A stretch of 64,000 nt of DNA, taken from positions 310,001-374,000 of the forward strand of contig JAIVFJ010000026.1 of NCBI GenBank assembly GCA_025765615.1, in the 5' to 3' direction. This DNA is from Zopfochytrium polystomum. Taxonomy: Eukaryota > Chytridiomycota > Chytridiomycetes > Chytridiales > Chytridiaceae. Below, piece by piece: positions 34,264 through 43,812 of the stretch (its first letter is position 1; each line of letters opens with the position of its first letter). Made by a program: the position numbers and the translations under genes. The notes under the pieces are model-generated. The model was not told the origin of the DNA and searched no databases. It saw nothing but the letters and a program-made list of their open reading frames with translations.

Positions 34264-35582
34264 ATGAGGGAATTTCTGGAACAGACGCTCCGCAAGTACT
34301 ATGAGCTGATTGGATGGAATGAAGAGGCAGTTAGCTACTCCAATCTATGTCATTGGTCCAAAGGTAAGGCGAGAGTGTGCACACACGCAGCTCGCTGACG
34401 GACTTGCACCAGCAATTCTCGAGTTCGACTCGCCAAACGGCCTTCTCCTGAGCGTCGGCAAGTCGGTCTCCCCAATCCTCAAAAGCAGCTACTCGCTGGG
34501 TATCCCAGACAACCGAACGGCCGCCGGGTTTCTCGTTGTCTCTTCCCCTTTGGCTCTTCCCAAGCCGTTCCCTTTGCACGATGAAGATCAGACGTATAAT
34601 CCGACAACGGAAAAGGACGTTAGCTCAGACGCGGATCTTGTTCTTCTGGGCGAGGACCCTAATGACCTTTTCTGGAAGAGACTCGGCCTTTTGTATAAAC
34701 GTGTGAGGCTTTTGGTTGCCCAATACCTTCCAGAGATTCTGATGCGGGCACTTGAATAGCAAGGTTTATGACAAACTACCTGCTGTACGGACGGCTCTTC
34801 CACAATTTGCGGTTGGAAGGGTTGTACTGTCAGAGCATTACAAAAAAGGACATGATTGTTATGTCCGGGATGAACTCATGGTACAAAGATGATGCACAGG
34901 TTTGAAGATGGCTCTTTCGTTTCCAGTGCTCCCCGCCTAATCGAAAAGGCCAGATTGCGGCCCAGTATACCCACAAGGCAAAAAACTGGTGTATAGAAAC
35001 GAGCTACTCGTCCGATGCGCATGTGCTAGGGGTCAACAGCCTTTTACGAATCCCAGATACCAACTGGTACGTCGGAGGCGAGGTATGCTACACAGCCAAG
35101 GAGCGGAGTGGAGGACGTAAGTCTCGCTTTTCACTCGAAGTATTTTGGGCTGATCATCGTTAGTTTCTGTTGGAGCAAAATATGACAAGTGGTACACGGA
35201 CCGGGTTCATTCGATTGTGACCCTTCTTGCAAACCCGATGATGGGTCACGTCAGCGCCTCCTTCACTTCGACCGTTTTTCCAGATCTTGTCATGTCCACG
35301 GCGTACGACTTCAACACATATAGTTACGAATCAGATCTTTCACTCGGCCTGGAATACGCACCAAAAGATGCTGAACAAGTATTGAAGGCAAAGTTTGGTT
35401 TGTCCAAGGTGAGCGGATCCTTCGATTGCGTGGAAAGTTTCTGATGTTCTCTGTTTCATAAGGGAATCGGTTTGAAGATTGAGGGACGATATAATGGTCA
35501 AGTTCTTGTTGGAATTGGTATGACCACGGAATTTTCTCTTAAACCGAGAAGCACTTTTGGGGTTGAAATAAACTTTGTTTGA
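34264..35582 (+). CDS. MDM10: Mdm10, mitochondrial outer-membrane beta-barrel (ERMES/SAM)
   Basis: Beta-barrel protein of the ER-mitochondria encounter structure, also part of the SAM assembly complex. Exons 34264-34363, 34413-34700, 34760-34899, 34954-35116, 35164-35408 and 35463-35582 join in frame to about 351 residues. The start MREFLEQTLRKYYELIGW matches the family's conserved opening (MREF...YY..TGW). ILEFDSPNGLLLSVGK and LLYGRLFHNLRLEGLY correspond to conserved strands. The final strand FSLKPRSTFGVEINFV ends in an aromatic/aliphatic pair, as expected for a C-terminal beta-signal. The length is shorter than in many ascomycetes, whose proteins carry inserted loops. Its ATG is only about 280 bp from the dead GH55 fragment. 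Confidence 0.9.
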
Positions 35583-35972
35583 CTGTCGTTTGTGCTCTGG
35601 ACGGTGCCTGGCCTTTTTTGTTGACTACCAATTAGTGCCGATGTGGTCCACTGCCCAAGAGCTCCACCTGAACGTTCTGATTTGGTTAGGTTCTTTTTTA
35701 TTTGTTCTGGTTTGGGTGTCATTCACAATTTTCATTCACGAGTCCGTTGCGAAAGTATGAGGGACGAGAAGGGGTGCTAATGTACATACAGTTAGGCTGG
35801 GATTAGAAGAGAGGTAGAGGAGAGAGAGGTTTCGGACAGGGAGGGATAGGGAAACTCTTACGCTTTGGAAGGATTGCGAAAGAGTAAGTAATCACAAGAA
35901 GAAAGAGGGAAAAGCTTTGCTCAAAACACGAAAGTGGCGAAACGAGGGAATGTTACACAGTCGGCTCCTTCA
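35583..35972. other. Spacer between convergent Mdm10 and GH55 gene A
   Basis: 390 bp holding the 3' ends of both genes. A 61-codon frame (35575-35760) with a hydrophobic end is probably chance. Nothing else seen. Confidence 0.6.
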
Positions 35973-37808
35973 TCAAGGGTTCTTCAAACAAGTGTCGCTT
36001 TGCAATCCAGTGCCGCTGCTTCCGCCGACCCTGAAATGCACGTCCCACAATCCCGCGCCGCCTTGCGAGCTCGAATTGACGTTCCACTGCATCAGGATAG
36101 CTCCAGGCAAGCTGCCCACGGTCTCGAAAATGACGTCGGAAATTTCAACGTTCCCAACGTCCCCCGCGTTTCCGACTTTGAAGACTGGAGTCGGGTTCGC
36201 GTAGTCCTTGAACGCGTTTCCAGAAGCCATGATGAGCGGCCAGAGTTCGCCAACGATGCGCGCGTTTTTGGGAACGGTCACGGTGGATGTTACAACGTAG
36301 GCACCGTGGTCAATGTACAGAATCTGGTCGGAGGCGAGGCCGTTGAGAGCGGCCTGAATCGCCGCAGTGTCGTCGGTGGTACCGTCGCCTTTTGCGCCCT
36401 TCGATTTAAGACTGACAAACTTTGAAACAGGCACATCGGCATACTGCGGCTTCGATCGCTCGTACACTTTACCCTGGGCGTTCAACAGCACAGATGGTTT
36501 CGAGGGTCCGGTCAGAGAGCCTTGGACGCGCGATCCGGCCGATCCAACGTATTTGCGGCCTTGGCCCCACATCGTCACAAGCTGGTTGCCCGCCAAAAGC
36601 GTGGTGGTTCCACTTTGAGATACCGCGACGGGTGTGTTGACGAAATTGGTGTTGTCAATGATGAGTGCGCCCGCACCAGTTGGCGTCGACGATGATGAGA
36701 AGGCCGTGTTGATTGCGGTCCCAGTGTTTGTAAACGTGGAGTCGAGGAGGACAGCGGAGCCGACCTGCTGCCCTGATGACCCGCTTGATGTCATGTCGAG
36801 TCCTGTCGTGCATCCAGTTACATTTACAGACTTGAAGGTCCAACCCCAATCCCAGTTCAGGTAGATGGCAGTTTGACAGTTGGTGAATGTGAGGTTTCTG
36901 GAGGTGAACTGCTGGCTGCCAATGAACATGCCATATTTGCCTCCAATGAACACAAGATCGGTGAAGAACCCACCGGAACCTGAAACGGGAGAGGAACCAG
37001 TAAGGGGAAGTCGACAAACTCAAAATCACTGGCAAATGGCGGATTTAATAACTCGTAACCTCACCGTTGTCCATAAAGATGCCTTGCTGCGCATTTCCAG
37101 ATCCACCCTGAACCATTTTGAACACAATGTTCTGGAGACTCGTAGCTTGGGCGACTTGCCAATGAATACCGGTGCCGGTTGAGGCGGGCAATCCGGTCAG
37201 GTCAATAACGAAGTTGCGGATTTGGCGGAAAAAGTTGTTTTGGTTGGTGAACCAATTAACTCCGCTCACGTACGGGTCGGCGTCAATGACAGCCATGCCC
37301 GAAAATGATGCAGCCGCCTTGAGCACAGGGAGGTTGGTTGGGTCTCCAATCATCATGGTGTAGTAGTATTGGTTGAGAGGGGATGACACAAGGTAGGTGC
37401 CGGCTGGAAAGTACACGATGGCTGGCGTCGTCGTCGAAGAGTCGCAGCCCTGGCCGCAGCGGTTGCCGGCACTAATGGCTGAATTGATGGCTGCTGTGTC
37501 ATCGGTCACACCATCCCCTGTCAATCAGAAAAAGAGGAAAATTGTCAGCTCGTAAGTATGACGCGCCAACCAAGCAGCTCACCCTTCGCGCCGTAGTCCA
37601 GCACGTTGCGCACGACGGTGTATCCCGCCGGATTCGAGGTTGTGTACGCGACAGATCCCTGCCTAGCAATATTTGCGAACCAATAGTTGGAGGATACGGC
37701 CGCGTTTACGCACGCGATTGGGAAAACCGCGAGAACGGATAGAGCCAGTGCTCTAAGCGCGGCGCGGGAGCCGCAACGGTAAGTGCGAGCCATTGTGGAG
37801 GCCTGCAT
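35973..37808 (-). CDS. GH55-type exo-beta-1,3-glucanase, copy A (pectate-lyase-like fold), secreted
   Basis: Predicted secreted beta-1,3-glucan hydrolase of family GH55, made of two right-handed beta-helices. ATG at 37808 (alternative 37793) gives a signal peptide (RALALSVLAVFPIACVNA). Exons 37583-37808, 37065-37517 and 35973-36979 join to 561 residues. Repeat 1 starts SSNYWFANIARQGSVAY and RNVLDYGAKGDGVTDDTAAI, followed by IVYFPAGTYLVSSPL. Repeat 2 shows the same grammar: KSKGAKGDGTTDDTAAIQAAL, ILYIDHGAYVVTSTV. It ends SDTCLKNP. The protein is shorter than the usual fungal enzyme of roughly 700-800 residues, ending soon after the second helix begins to close; copy B ends at the same point, so this is not a truncation unique to A. 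Activity on glucan, for own-wall remodelling or feeding, is inferred from family. Confidence 0.88.
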
Positions 37809-38765
37809 TAGAGGGGGCGATTGTTAGAAACTGGCGAAGGGAATTGCTGTGGTGTAACGAAAATTGTACAATGCTAAAAGGTTCACCAGTACCAGTGCGG
37901 GTGGAATGAGATTGCGGGGTAGTACTGCTACCCAGTGAGAAGAGAGGCGACTGGCCAGATGAGGCGCGGGTGCGGGCGGGCGGTCTTGGCCTTGAAGGCA
38001 GAGAAAGAGAGCGTCACGGGCTTGGACCGTTTTCGCGGGGGCCACTGGCAGTAAATGAGGCGTGGAGAGAAGACGAGAGGAAGAGAAGGGGGAACGAAAA
38101 CAGGCACAAGAAAAAAAAACAAACAAACAAAAGAAAACAGCAAAGCCTGCAGAACAGATCATGCGCGGGCGGACCTGGACAGGCAACGCAACGACAACCG
38201 ACAACGGCACGGCGGCAGCAGGCACCGACAGACATCGGGGCACCGAGAGCGATGATCTCTTGACTTGATTACCGCTCGTCCACGTGCCCGCCCTGCAATT
38301 ATCAAAATGAATGTATTTGTCTCCCTGTCTGTCCCTCGCTCTTTTTTGCTTTGGCTGTTTGAGCTTGGTTCACGTGCGCGCATTGGAAAGAACAAGAAAA
38401 CCAAGCCCACACGCGTTCGACCTTTTGCAAATATATAGAAGTGCAATGCCAAATAGATTGGTGAGCATTGGTCACACCTTCCGCCCTATCTTTTCGAGGA
38501 ACATAAGCTTCTACGTGTCGCCCGACACCTCGCTGGCGACTCTCTTTGTCTGGCTAGTAATTACCTTTGCCACTTTTCGACTGCCTTCAAACAGCGTGGT
38601 CTCGGCTTCGTGGATCCGCGTCATGCGACTCGCTAATACCAAATTTGGAATTGGTCCGAATGTCTTCATGCTTTCTTTTGTTTGGGCAAAACTTCTCACA
38701 AAAGAAAAAAAAAAAAAAAAAAAAAAAAAGCCCATCTAAAGACAAACCGCGCTTCCATCCACCAG
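37809..38765. promoter_or_regulatory. Shared divergent upstream region of the two GH55 genes
   Basis: 957 bp between the start codons of two head-to-head paralogues, so any promoter elements for both are here. It contains an A-rich stretch (38109-38135), a TATA-like AAATATATAG at about 38428 on the plus strand, and a 24-nt A run (38705-38728) just before the right-hand start. No specific operator can be named. Confidence 0.5.
38705..38728. repeat. Poly(A) run, about 24 nt
   Basis: Homopolymer about 38 bp before the ATG of GH55 copy B. Poly(dA:dT) tracts exclude nucleosomes in fungal promoters; that role here is inference. Confidence 0.85.
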
Positions 38766-40525
38766 ATGACCTCAGCCCGTCGCATCGCGATGGCGTACGC
38801 CATCGCCGTTGCGGCAGCCGCCCTGGTTGTGCCCACTGGCGCCTCTGCCGCTTCCAATTCTACCTTTTGGTTTGCAAACATTGCCCGGCAAGGATCCGTT
38901 GCCTACGCATCGCCGGAGGCCGCAAACTACACCATCTTTCGAAACGTCCTCGACTTCGGCGCAAAGGGTGAGTCGGGGGAGGGGGTTTGGTCGGGGCTCA
39001 TTGGAGTGATGGTCCCAATTCAGCAAATATAACGCGTTCCCCATTTTTTAATTCAGGCGATGGAGTGGCGGATGATACGGCCGCGATCAACGCAGCAATC
39101 AGCGCGGGGAACCGTTGCGGCCAAGGCTGCGATTCTTCCACGACTACTCCGGCAATCGTCTACTTCCCTGCAGGGACGTACCTCCTCTCGGCGCCGCTGG
39201 TCCAGTACTACTACACGATGATGATCGGAGACGCCACGAACCCCCCTGTACTGAAAGCGCAGCCGTGGTTCCAGGGTATCGCAGTGATCGACGCTGACCC
39301 GTACGGTGCCCAAGGCAACTGGTTTACGAACCAAAACAACTTTTTCCGGCAGATCCGCAACTTTGTGATTGACCTTACCGCCATGCCACCCACGTCCGGC
39401 ACCGGCATCCACTGGCAGATTGCGCAGGCCACCAGCCTGCAGAACATAGTCTTTAAAATGCGCACCGACAAGGGAACCGTCCAGCAAGGCATCTTTATGG
39501 AGAACGGCAGCGGCGGATTCTTTGCAGACCTGGTGTTTATCGGCGGAAAGTTTGGCATGTGGGTCGGCAACCAGCAGTTTACAACCCGCAACCTGACGTT
39601 CAGCGACTGTGAGACGGCGGTGTACCTCAACTGGGACTGGGGTTGGACCCTCAAGTCGCTGAAAGTGACCAACTGCACCACCGGCCTGGACATCAGCCAG
39701 GGCGGACCGAACGCGCAGAGCGTCGGTTCGGCGATCGTCCTAGACTCTGCGTTCTACGACACGCCCGTCGCAATCCGCACGGCGTTCGTGCCGGACCAGG
39801 GGGCGAACCCGTGGACGCCCGGGTCGCTCATCATCGACAACACGTTTTTCTCGCACAGCACGCCCGTCGCGGTGCAGATCACCAGCACCGGCGCGACGGT
39901 GCCCGGGAACCAGCGCATCACGCTATGGGGACAGGGACGGTCGTACAAGGGCAAGACGGGCACGCGCATCCAAGGCGCGGTCGACGCCGCGCTCGTGCCA
40001 ACCAAGCCCGCCGTGCTGCTGGACCACTACGGCAACATCCGCGAGCGCTCCAAGCCGCAGTACACCGACACGCCTGTCGCAAAGTTTGTCAGCGTCAAGT
40101 CCAAGGGCGCCAAGGGCGACGGCGTGGCGGACGACACGCACGCGCTGCAGGCGGCTCTCGACGGGCTCAAGAACAGCGAGATCCTGTACATTGACCACGG
40201 CGCGTACCTGCTGACCTCGACGCTGTTTGTGCCCAAGACGGCGCAGATTGTCGGTGAGTTCTGGCCGCTGCTCGTGGCGTCCGGGCCCGCTTTTGCCAAC
40301 GTGAGCAGCCCGCAGGTGGTGGTGAAGGTCGGGAACGAAGGGGACGTGGGGAATGTCCAGATCTCGGACGTCATTTTGGAGACGAGGGGCAGCTTGCCTG
40401 GAGCGATTTTGATGCAGTGGAATGTGCAAGGCAGGTCAGCAGGCGATGCCGGGTTGTGGGACGTTCACTTTAGAATTGGAGGGACTGCGGGCACCCAGCA
40501 GCAAAGCGATACCTGTGCAAAATAG
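38766..40525 (+). CDS. GH55-type exo-beta-1,3-glucanase, copy B, secreted
   Basis: Paralogue of copy A with the same architecture. ATG at 38766 gives a signal peptide (MAYAIAVAAAALVVPTGASA). Exons 38766-38967 and 39057-40525 join to 556 residues. Repeat 1 has STFWFANIARQGSVAY and GDGVADDTAAINAAISAG; repeat 2 has KSKGAKGDGVADDTHALQAAL and ILYIDHGAYLLTS. It ends QQQSDTCAK, the same point as copy A. Only the first intron is shared (inside GAKG|DG, same phase); the second intron of copy A, after MDNG, is absent here (MENGSGGFF is contiguous). Third-position GC is visibly higher than in copy A, which may mean stronger expression or GC-biased conversion. Divergently transcribed from copy A. Confidence 0.9.
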
Positions 40526-41137
40526 CTCTCTGGAGCGAAAGTGACCAGGCCCAAATTTTGGCTTGTGTCTTTGCTTCCTCTCCTTTACTTTCAATCTTCA
40601 TTCGCGTGCTGCGCTTTCGATTGAGGGAAAGCGAATAGATCGTGGAATAATTCCGATTCGAGCTTGCGGGACCACGTGCGCGGCGACGCGGCGGAGCCAA
40701 TCAATCGGCGCCCTTTCTCTCTTTTTTTCCGTCCTGCGCGAGCGCACTCCACCCGATCAGGCTTGTGGGGGGCCGGTTCGCGAACGGCCTGAAAAATGCT
40801 TACGAGCCAGCCCATTTCACCACCACCTCAAATTTCAGTTTTCGCGCGGACCGGGCCGGACATCCGTTTGTTGATTTGTTTTGTTGGTTTTCCTTCTGAT
40901 GCTGATGGAAATGGATTAATGGATTCGCTTTGTTTTTCCCCACGATCGAACAATCGAACATGATGGAAGTGAAAGTGAACCGCAACGGAGCGGAGCGGGT
41001 GGAGGTTTATCCGTCCTAACCCTCCGCAATTCATTATTTATTTTGTTTTGTATTTTATTTTAGTTTTTTATTTATGAAAAGTGAATACGTGGCAGAACAC
41101 AGACTGACGGACGTCCGCCTGGCCATAGAAGGCGCGC

Positions 41138-41138
41138 C

Positions 41139-41172
<34 letters not shown>
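41138..41172. repeat. (CAGA)n tetranucleotide microsatellite
   Basis: About nine near-perfect copies, 190-220 bp upstream of the kinase start codon. Confidence 0.9.
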
Positions 41173-41173
<1 letters not shown>

Positions 41174-41236
41174 GAGACAAATAGACACCCGACTTTGTGG
41201 CGATGGCAAAGCGAGGAGCGGTGGATTTGAAATCGC

Positions 41237-41243
41237 TATATAA
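41237..41243 (+). promoter_or_regulatory. TATA box of the protein-kinase gene
   Basis: Clear TATATAA in a GC-mixed context, 116 bp upstream of the ATG at 41359. Distance and orientation fit a core promoter. Confidence 0.55.
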
Positions 41244-41358
41244 GAAGGCCTCATCTCACTTCTTCTTTGGTGGACCAACAACTCTCCAAAAAAAGCAAGA
41301 ACACTCCCACAAACAAAAAAGGACTTGACCACAAACCAAAGGATCACACGCAAACACG

Positions 41359-42840
41359 ATGCTCCTCTCTCCTCACTACACCCCCTCTGCTGGCACCGGC
41401 AAAGCAGCAGCCCAGTTTGACGACGACTTCAACTTCGTGCCGTCCGCTCGCACTACTGGTCGCTTCGACTCGAACGCGACCCTCTTCTCCCCGCCCGGCT
41501 CGCCCGCAGTGGCCGTCGAAGCCGAACCCGCCCAATTGGGTTGCGTTGGTTGCGTCGCCGTGTCTTCGATCCAGGAGGACCCCACGGTGAGCCCCGCCAC
41601 CAGCAGCACCAGCACCTTCCTCCGTCTGCTGGAAGTCGCCGACGAGTCTGCCGATGCGGCGCTCGATGACGCCAACGCCCGTAAGGCCCGCAAGGCCGTG
41701 CGCTACGCCTTGCGCACGAACCCGCGGCTCGACTCTCTCAACTGCGATCGCATTCTCGGATTCGGATCCAACGGTGTCGTCATTGCCGGGCAAGTGACTA
41801 TTGGCCCTAACAACGTCACCCCCATCGCGGTGAAGATTATCTACAAGGCCGCGCACCATCACGGCACCATTCAACCTGTTCCGTCAGAGATTGACATCAT
41901 TCTATCGCTGGCGGCCCCAGGCCTCAACCACAAAAACCTCTTGTATGCGTGCGACGCTTGGCAGGATGATCGTCACCACTACCTCGTCACTGAGTTCTTC
42001 GGCACAGACTGGCTGGGAAGTTTGATTCCGGAGCAGGACTTTGCGTCAACCCCTGCCGAGGACTTACTGTCTTTCTTCAACCCACGCCTTGGCGCTACCC
42101 ACACTCTCCGTGTTTCACCCGGATCAAGCGACGCCTGGGCTCTTGGCATTTCCAAGAAGCATCAGCTCACCCGCGACTACCTCATGGCCCACAGGGAAGC
42201 GGAATATGAAGACCCTGACCTGGTCCTTCCCCGCATTCCTCTCCCCGAGCCTGACTTTGTACGTACGATCTTCAGGAAGGCTGTGTCAGCTGTGCATCAC
42301 CTGCACTCAGTCGCCAAGATTGCCCACGGGGACATTAAGGAGGAGAACGTCCTCATTGAGTCTGTGATTTACCCATGCGACGATCCCACCCACAATCACA
42401 TGGTTCACCAGGACTTGGATGTTAGGATTTGCGACTTTGGCCACTCTGTCCGCGCCAAGAACGGGAGCAACAGGCCGATGCTCAACTCGTACGGAACGGC
42501 CCATGTGACGCCTCCCGAACTGCAGAGGTCTGCACCGGGTCGTGCCGGGGCCAAGAAGAGACCAGCGGCCGACGGGATCAAGGCAGACATCTTCGCCCTT
42601 GGTGTCCTGCTTTTCACACTGTCCCACGGTCCCGGTAGAGTTCCATCGATCCTTGACGCTGCCTCGAAAAACCCACGCGTGACTTTCCCACCCTCTGGAG
42701 CCCTTCCGATGGTGGCCGACTTCGACCCACGAATTGACGATGGCGCTGTCGAGATCATCCGTGGGATGACGATGATTGTTCCCGGCGAGCGCTGGTCCCT
42801 TGACAGGGTCCTCGCTCACCCGTGGATGATCCAAGGCTGA
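41359..42840 (+). CDS. Protein kinase (Ser/Thr-type, divergent), intronless
   Basis: Single-exon 493-residue protein. Residues 1-110 are low-complexity (S/T/P/A-rich). The kinase domain follows. Glycine loop GFGSNG (134-139) has the last glycine of GxGxxG replaced. AVK gives the ATP-binding lysine at 159, and E177 is the likely alpha-C partner. The catalytic loop is HGDIKEEN (323-330), so the HRD arginine is Gly while Asp, Lys and Asn are kept. DFG is at 359-361. The activation segment ends TPPEL, and the C-lobe ends RWSLDRVLAHPWMIQG. About 80 residues lie between the hinge (TEFFGTDW) and helix E, an unusually long insert including a charged stretch (AHREAEYEDPDL). All phosphotransfer residues are present, so activity is expected. 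No regulatory domain allows a family name; the non-RD catalytic loop implies activation without activation-loop phosphorylation (inference). Confidence 0.88.
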   Translation: MLLSPHYTPSAGTGKAAAQFDDDFNFVPSARTTGRFDSNATLFSPPGSPAVAVEAEPAQLGCVGCVAVSSIQEDPTVSPATSSTSTFLRLLEVADESADAALDDANARKARKAVRYALRTNPRLDSLNCDRILGFGSNGVVIAGQVTIGPNNVTPIAVKIIYKAAHHHGTIQPVPSEIDIILSLAAPGLNHKNLLYACDAWQDDRHHYLVTEFFGTDWLGSLIPEQDFASTPAEDLLSFFNPRLGATHTLRVSPGSSDAWALGISKKHQLTRDYLMAHREAEYEDPDLVLPRIPLPEPDFVRTIFRKAVSAVHHLHSVAKIAHGDIKEENVLIESVIYPCDDPTHNHMVHQDLDVRICDFGHSVRAKNGSNRPMLNSYGTAHVTPPELQRSAPGRAGAKKRPAADGIKADIFALGVLLFTLSHGPGRVPSILDAASKNPRVTFPPSGALPMVADFDPRIDDGAVEIIRGMTMIVPGERWSLDRVLAHPWMIQG

Positions 42841-43812
42841 ATATTCGGTACCCTTTCCGACTTGTCGGAAATGCCTACTTCTTCACGACTCCTCCTATGA
42901 GAGTGACTCCTGGTCTGTGTTTTGCGAATCCGCGGAAAAGTCCCGGCTTTTGCGGACATTGAGCCTCCCCATCAACCTCCCAGTCTCGCAACTCCTGTTC
43001 CTCCCCCCTCTTCTTTCAAATCTTTTCATTGGCGTGTGTCCAAAACGGATGCCCTTTGAATATTTAAAGAATGAGGAGTGAATGGATGCGTTGTGAGTGG
43101 TTGATGTCCTTTTTTTTCTTCTTTCAAGCTGCTTTTCATCCTCCATTGTTTTCAAGTGCTTCTTCGAATTTTGTTTCTCCTCATCGAACTCCCCACTTTT
43201 TGATTGACTGTTGACAGTGCGGTCGTTTCCTCAGGTATCCTGGACAGCGCATTGTTCCCTGTTAGTTGTTCCAGTTTGATTCCTGTTTGACCTTTTCAGT
43301 ACGACTGCTCTTTGTTACGTCCTCCTCTTAAGTGGTTTTTCTCACGAAAAGCAGATTGCTAGCGCCTCGTTGAATAAATGTGTGCAATAAGTGAAAGGAA
43401 GGCCTTCTTTGCAATTGCGTGTTTTACGTCGGCAGCACGGCAAGGGCCGCAACAGACGACTTTGGTCGACTCTCCGCCGAGACCGTGGATGGGAACGCTG
43501 AAACGGGACCTCCTACGGGAATGCCCTGGTTGATCGGACAATCTCGGACCCATTTTCTCCGGTTTCGATACGAGGGAGATGGGGGGACAGAGAGAAGGAC
43601 GGACAGAGACACAGGATAGCCGAGTGGGGCGTGACCCTTTCGGAGCTTCACGGCATCCAAAATTTCGCTACACGGCGGAAAAAGTGTCAACGAGCGTCAG
43701 AGGATGGCACCAAACACGGCCGCACGGACTGTCACGCACAAGGTGAGGAACGCCGTGCCGAGGAGCTGTTGCTTGGGGACGACGACCGACGAGGCGATAC
43801 GTTGTTTCAGCG
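42841..43812. other. Intergenic region between kinase and flavocytochrome b2 genes
   Basis: Just under 1 kb, with T-rich stretches (43110-43180). A GATAGCCGAGTGG string near 43614 recalls a class II tRNA start but no T-arm follows (see rejected items). An in-frame stretch upstream of 43813 could belong to a 5' exon of the next gene. Confidence 0.6.

Larger units (their letters stand above)
40526..41358. other. Intergenic region upstream of the protein kinase
   Basis: Holds the 3' flank of GH55 copy B, a (CAGA)n microsatellite and a TATA box before the kinase. No ORF of note. Confidence 0.7.

Noticed and set aside
35575..35760. 61-codon hydrophobic ORF after Mdm10
   Set aside because: Begins inside the Mdm10 stop region, in a short convergent spacer, with no splice or homology support.
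43612..43690. GATAGCCGAGTGG string resembling the 5' end and D-arm of a Ser/Leu tRNA
   Set aside because: No anticodon arm or GGTTCGAATCC-like T-arm follows within tRNA distance, and the 3' end does not pair.
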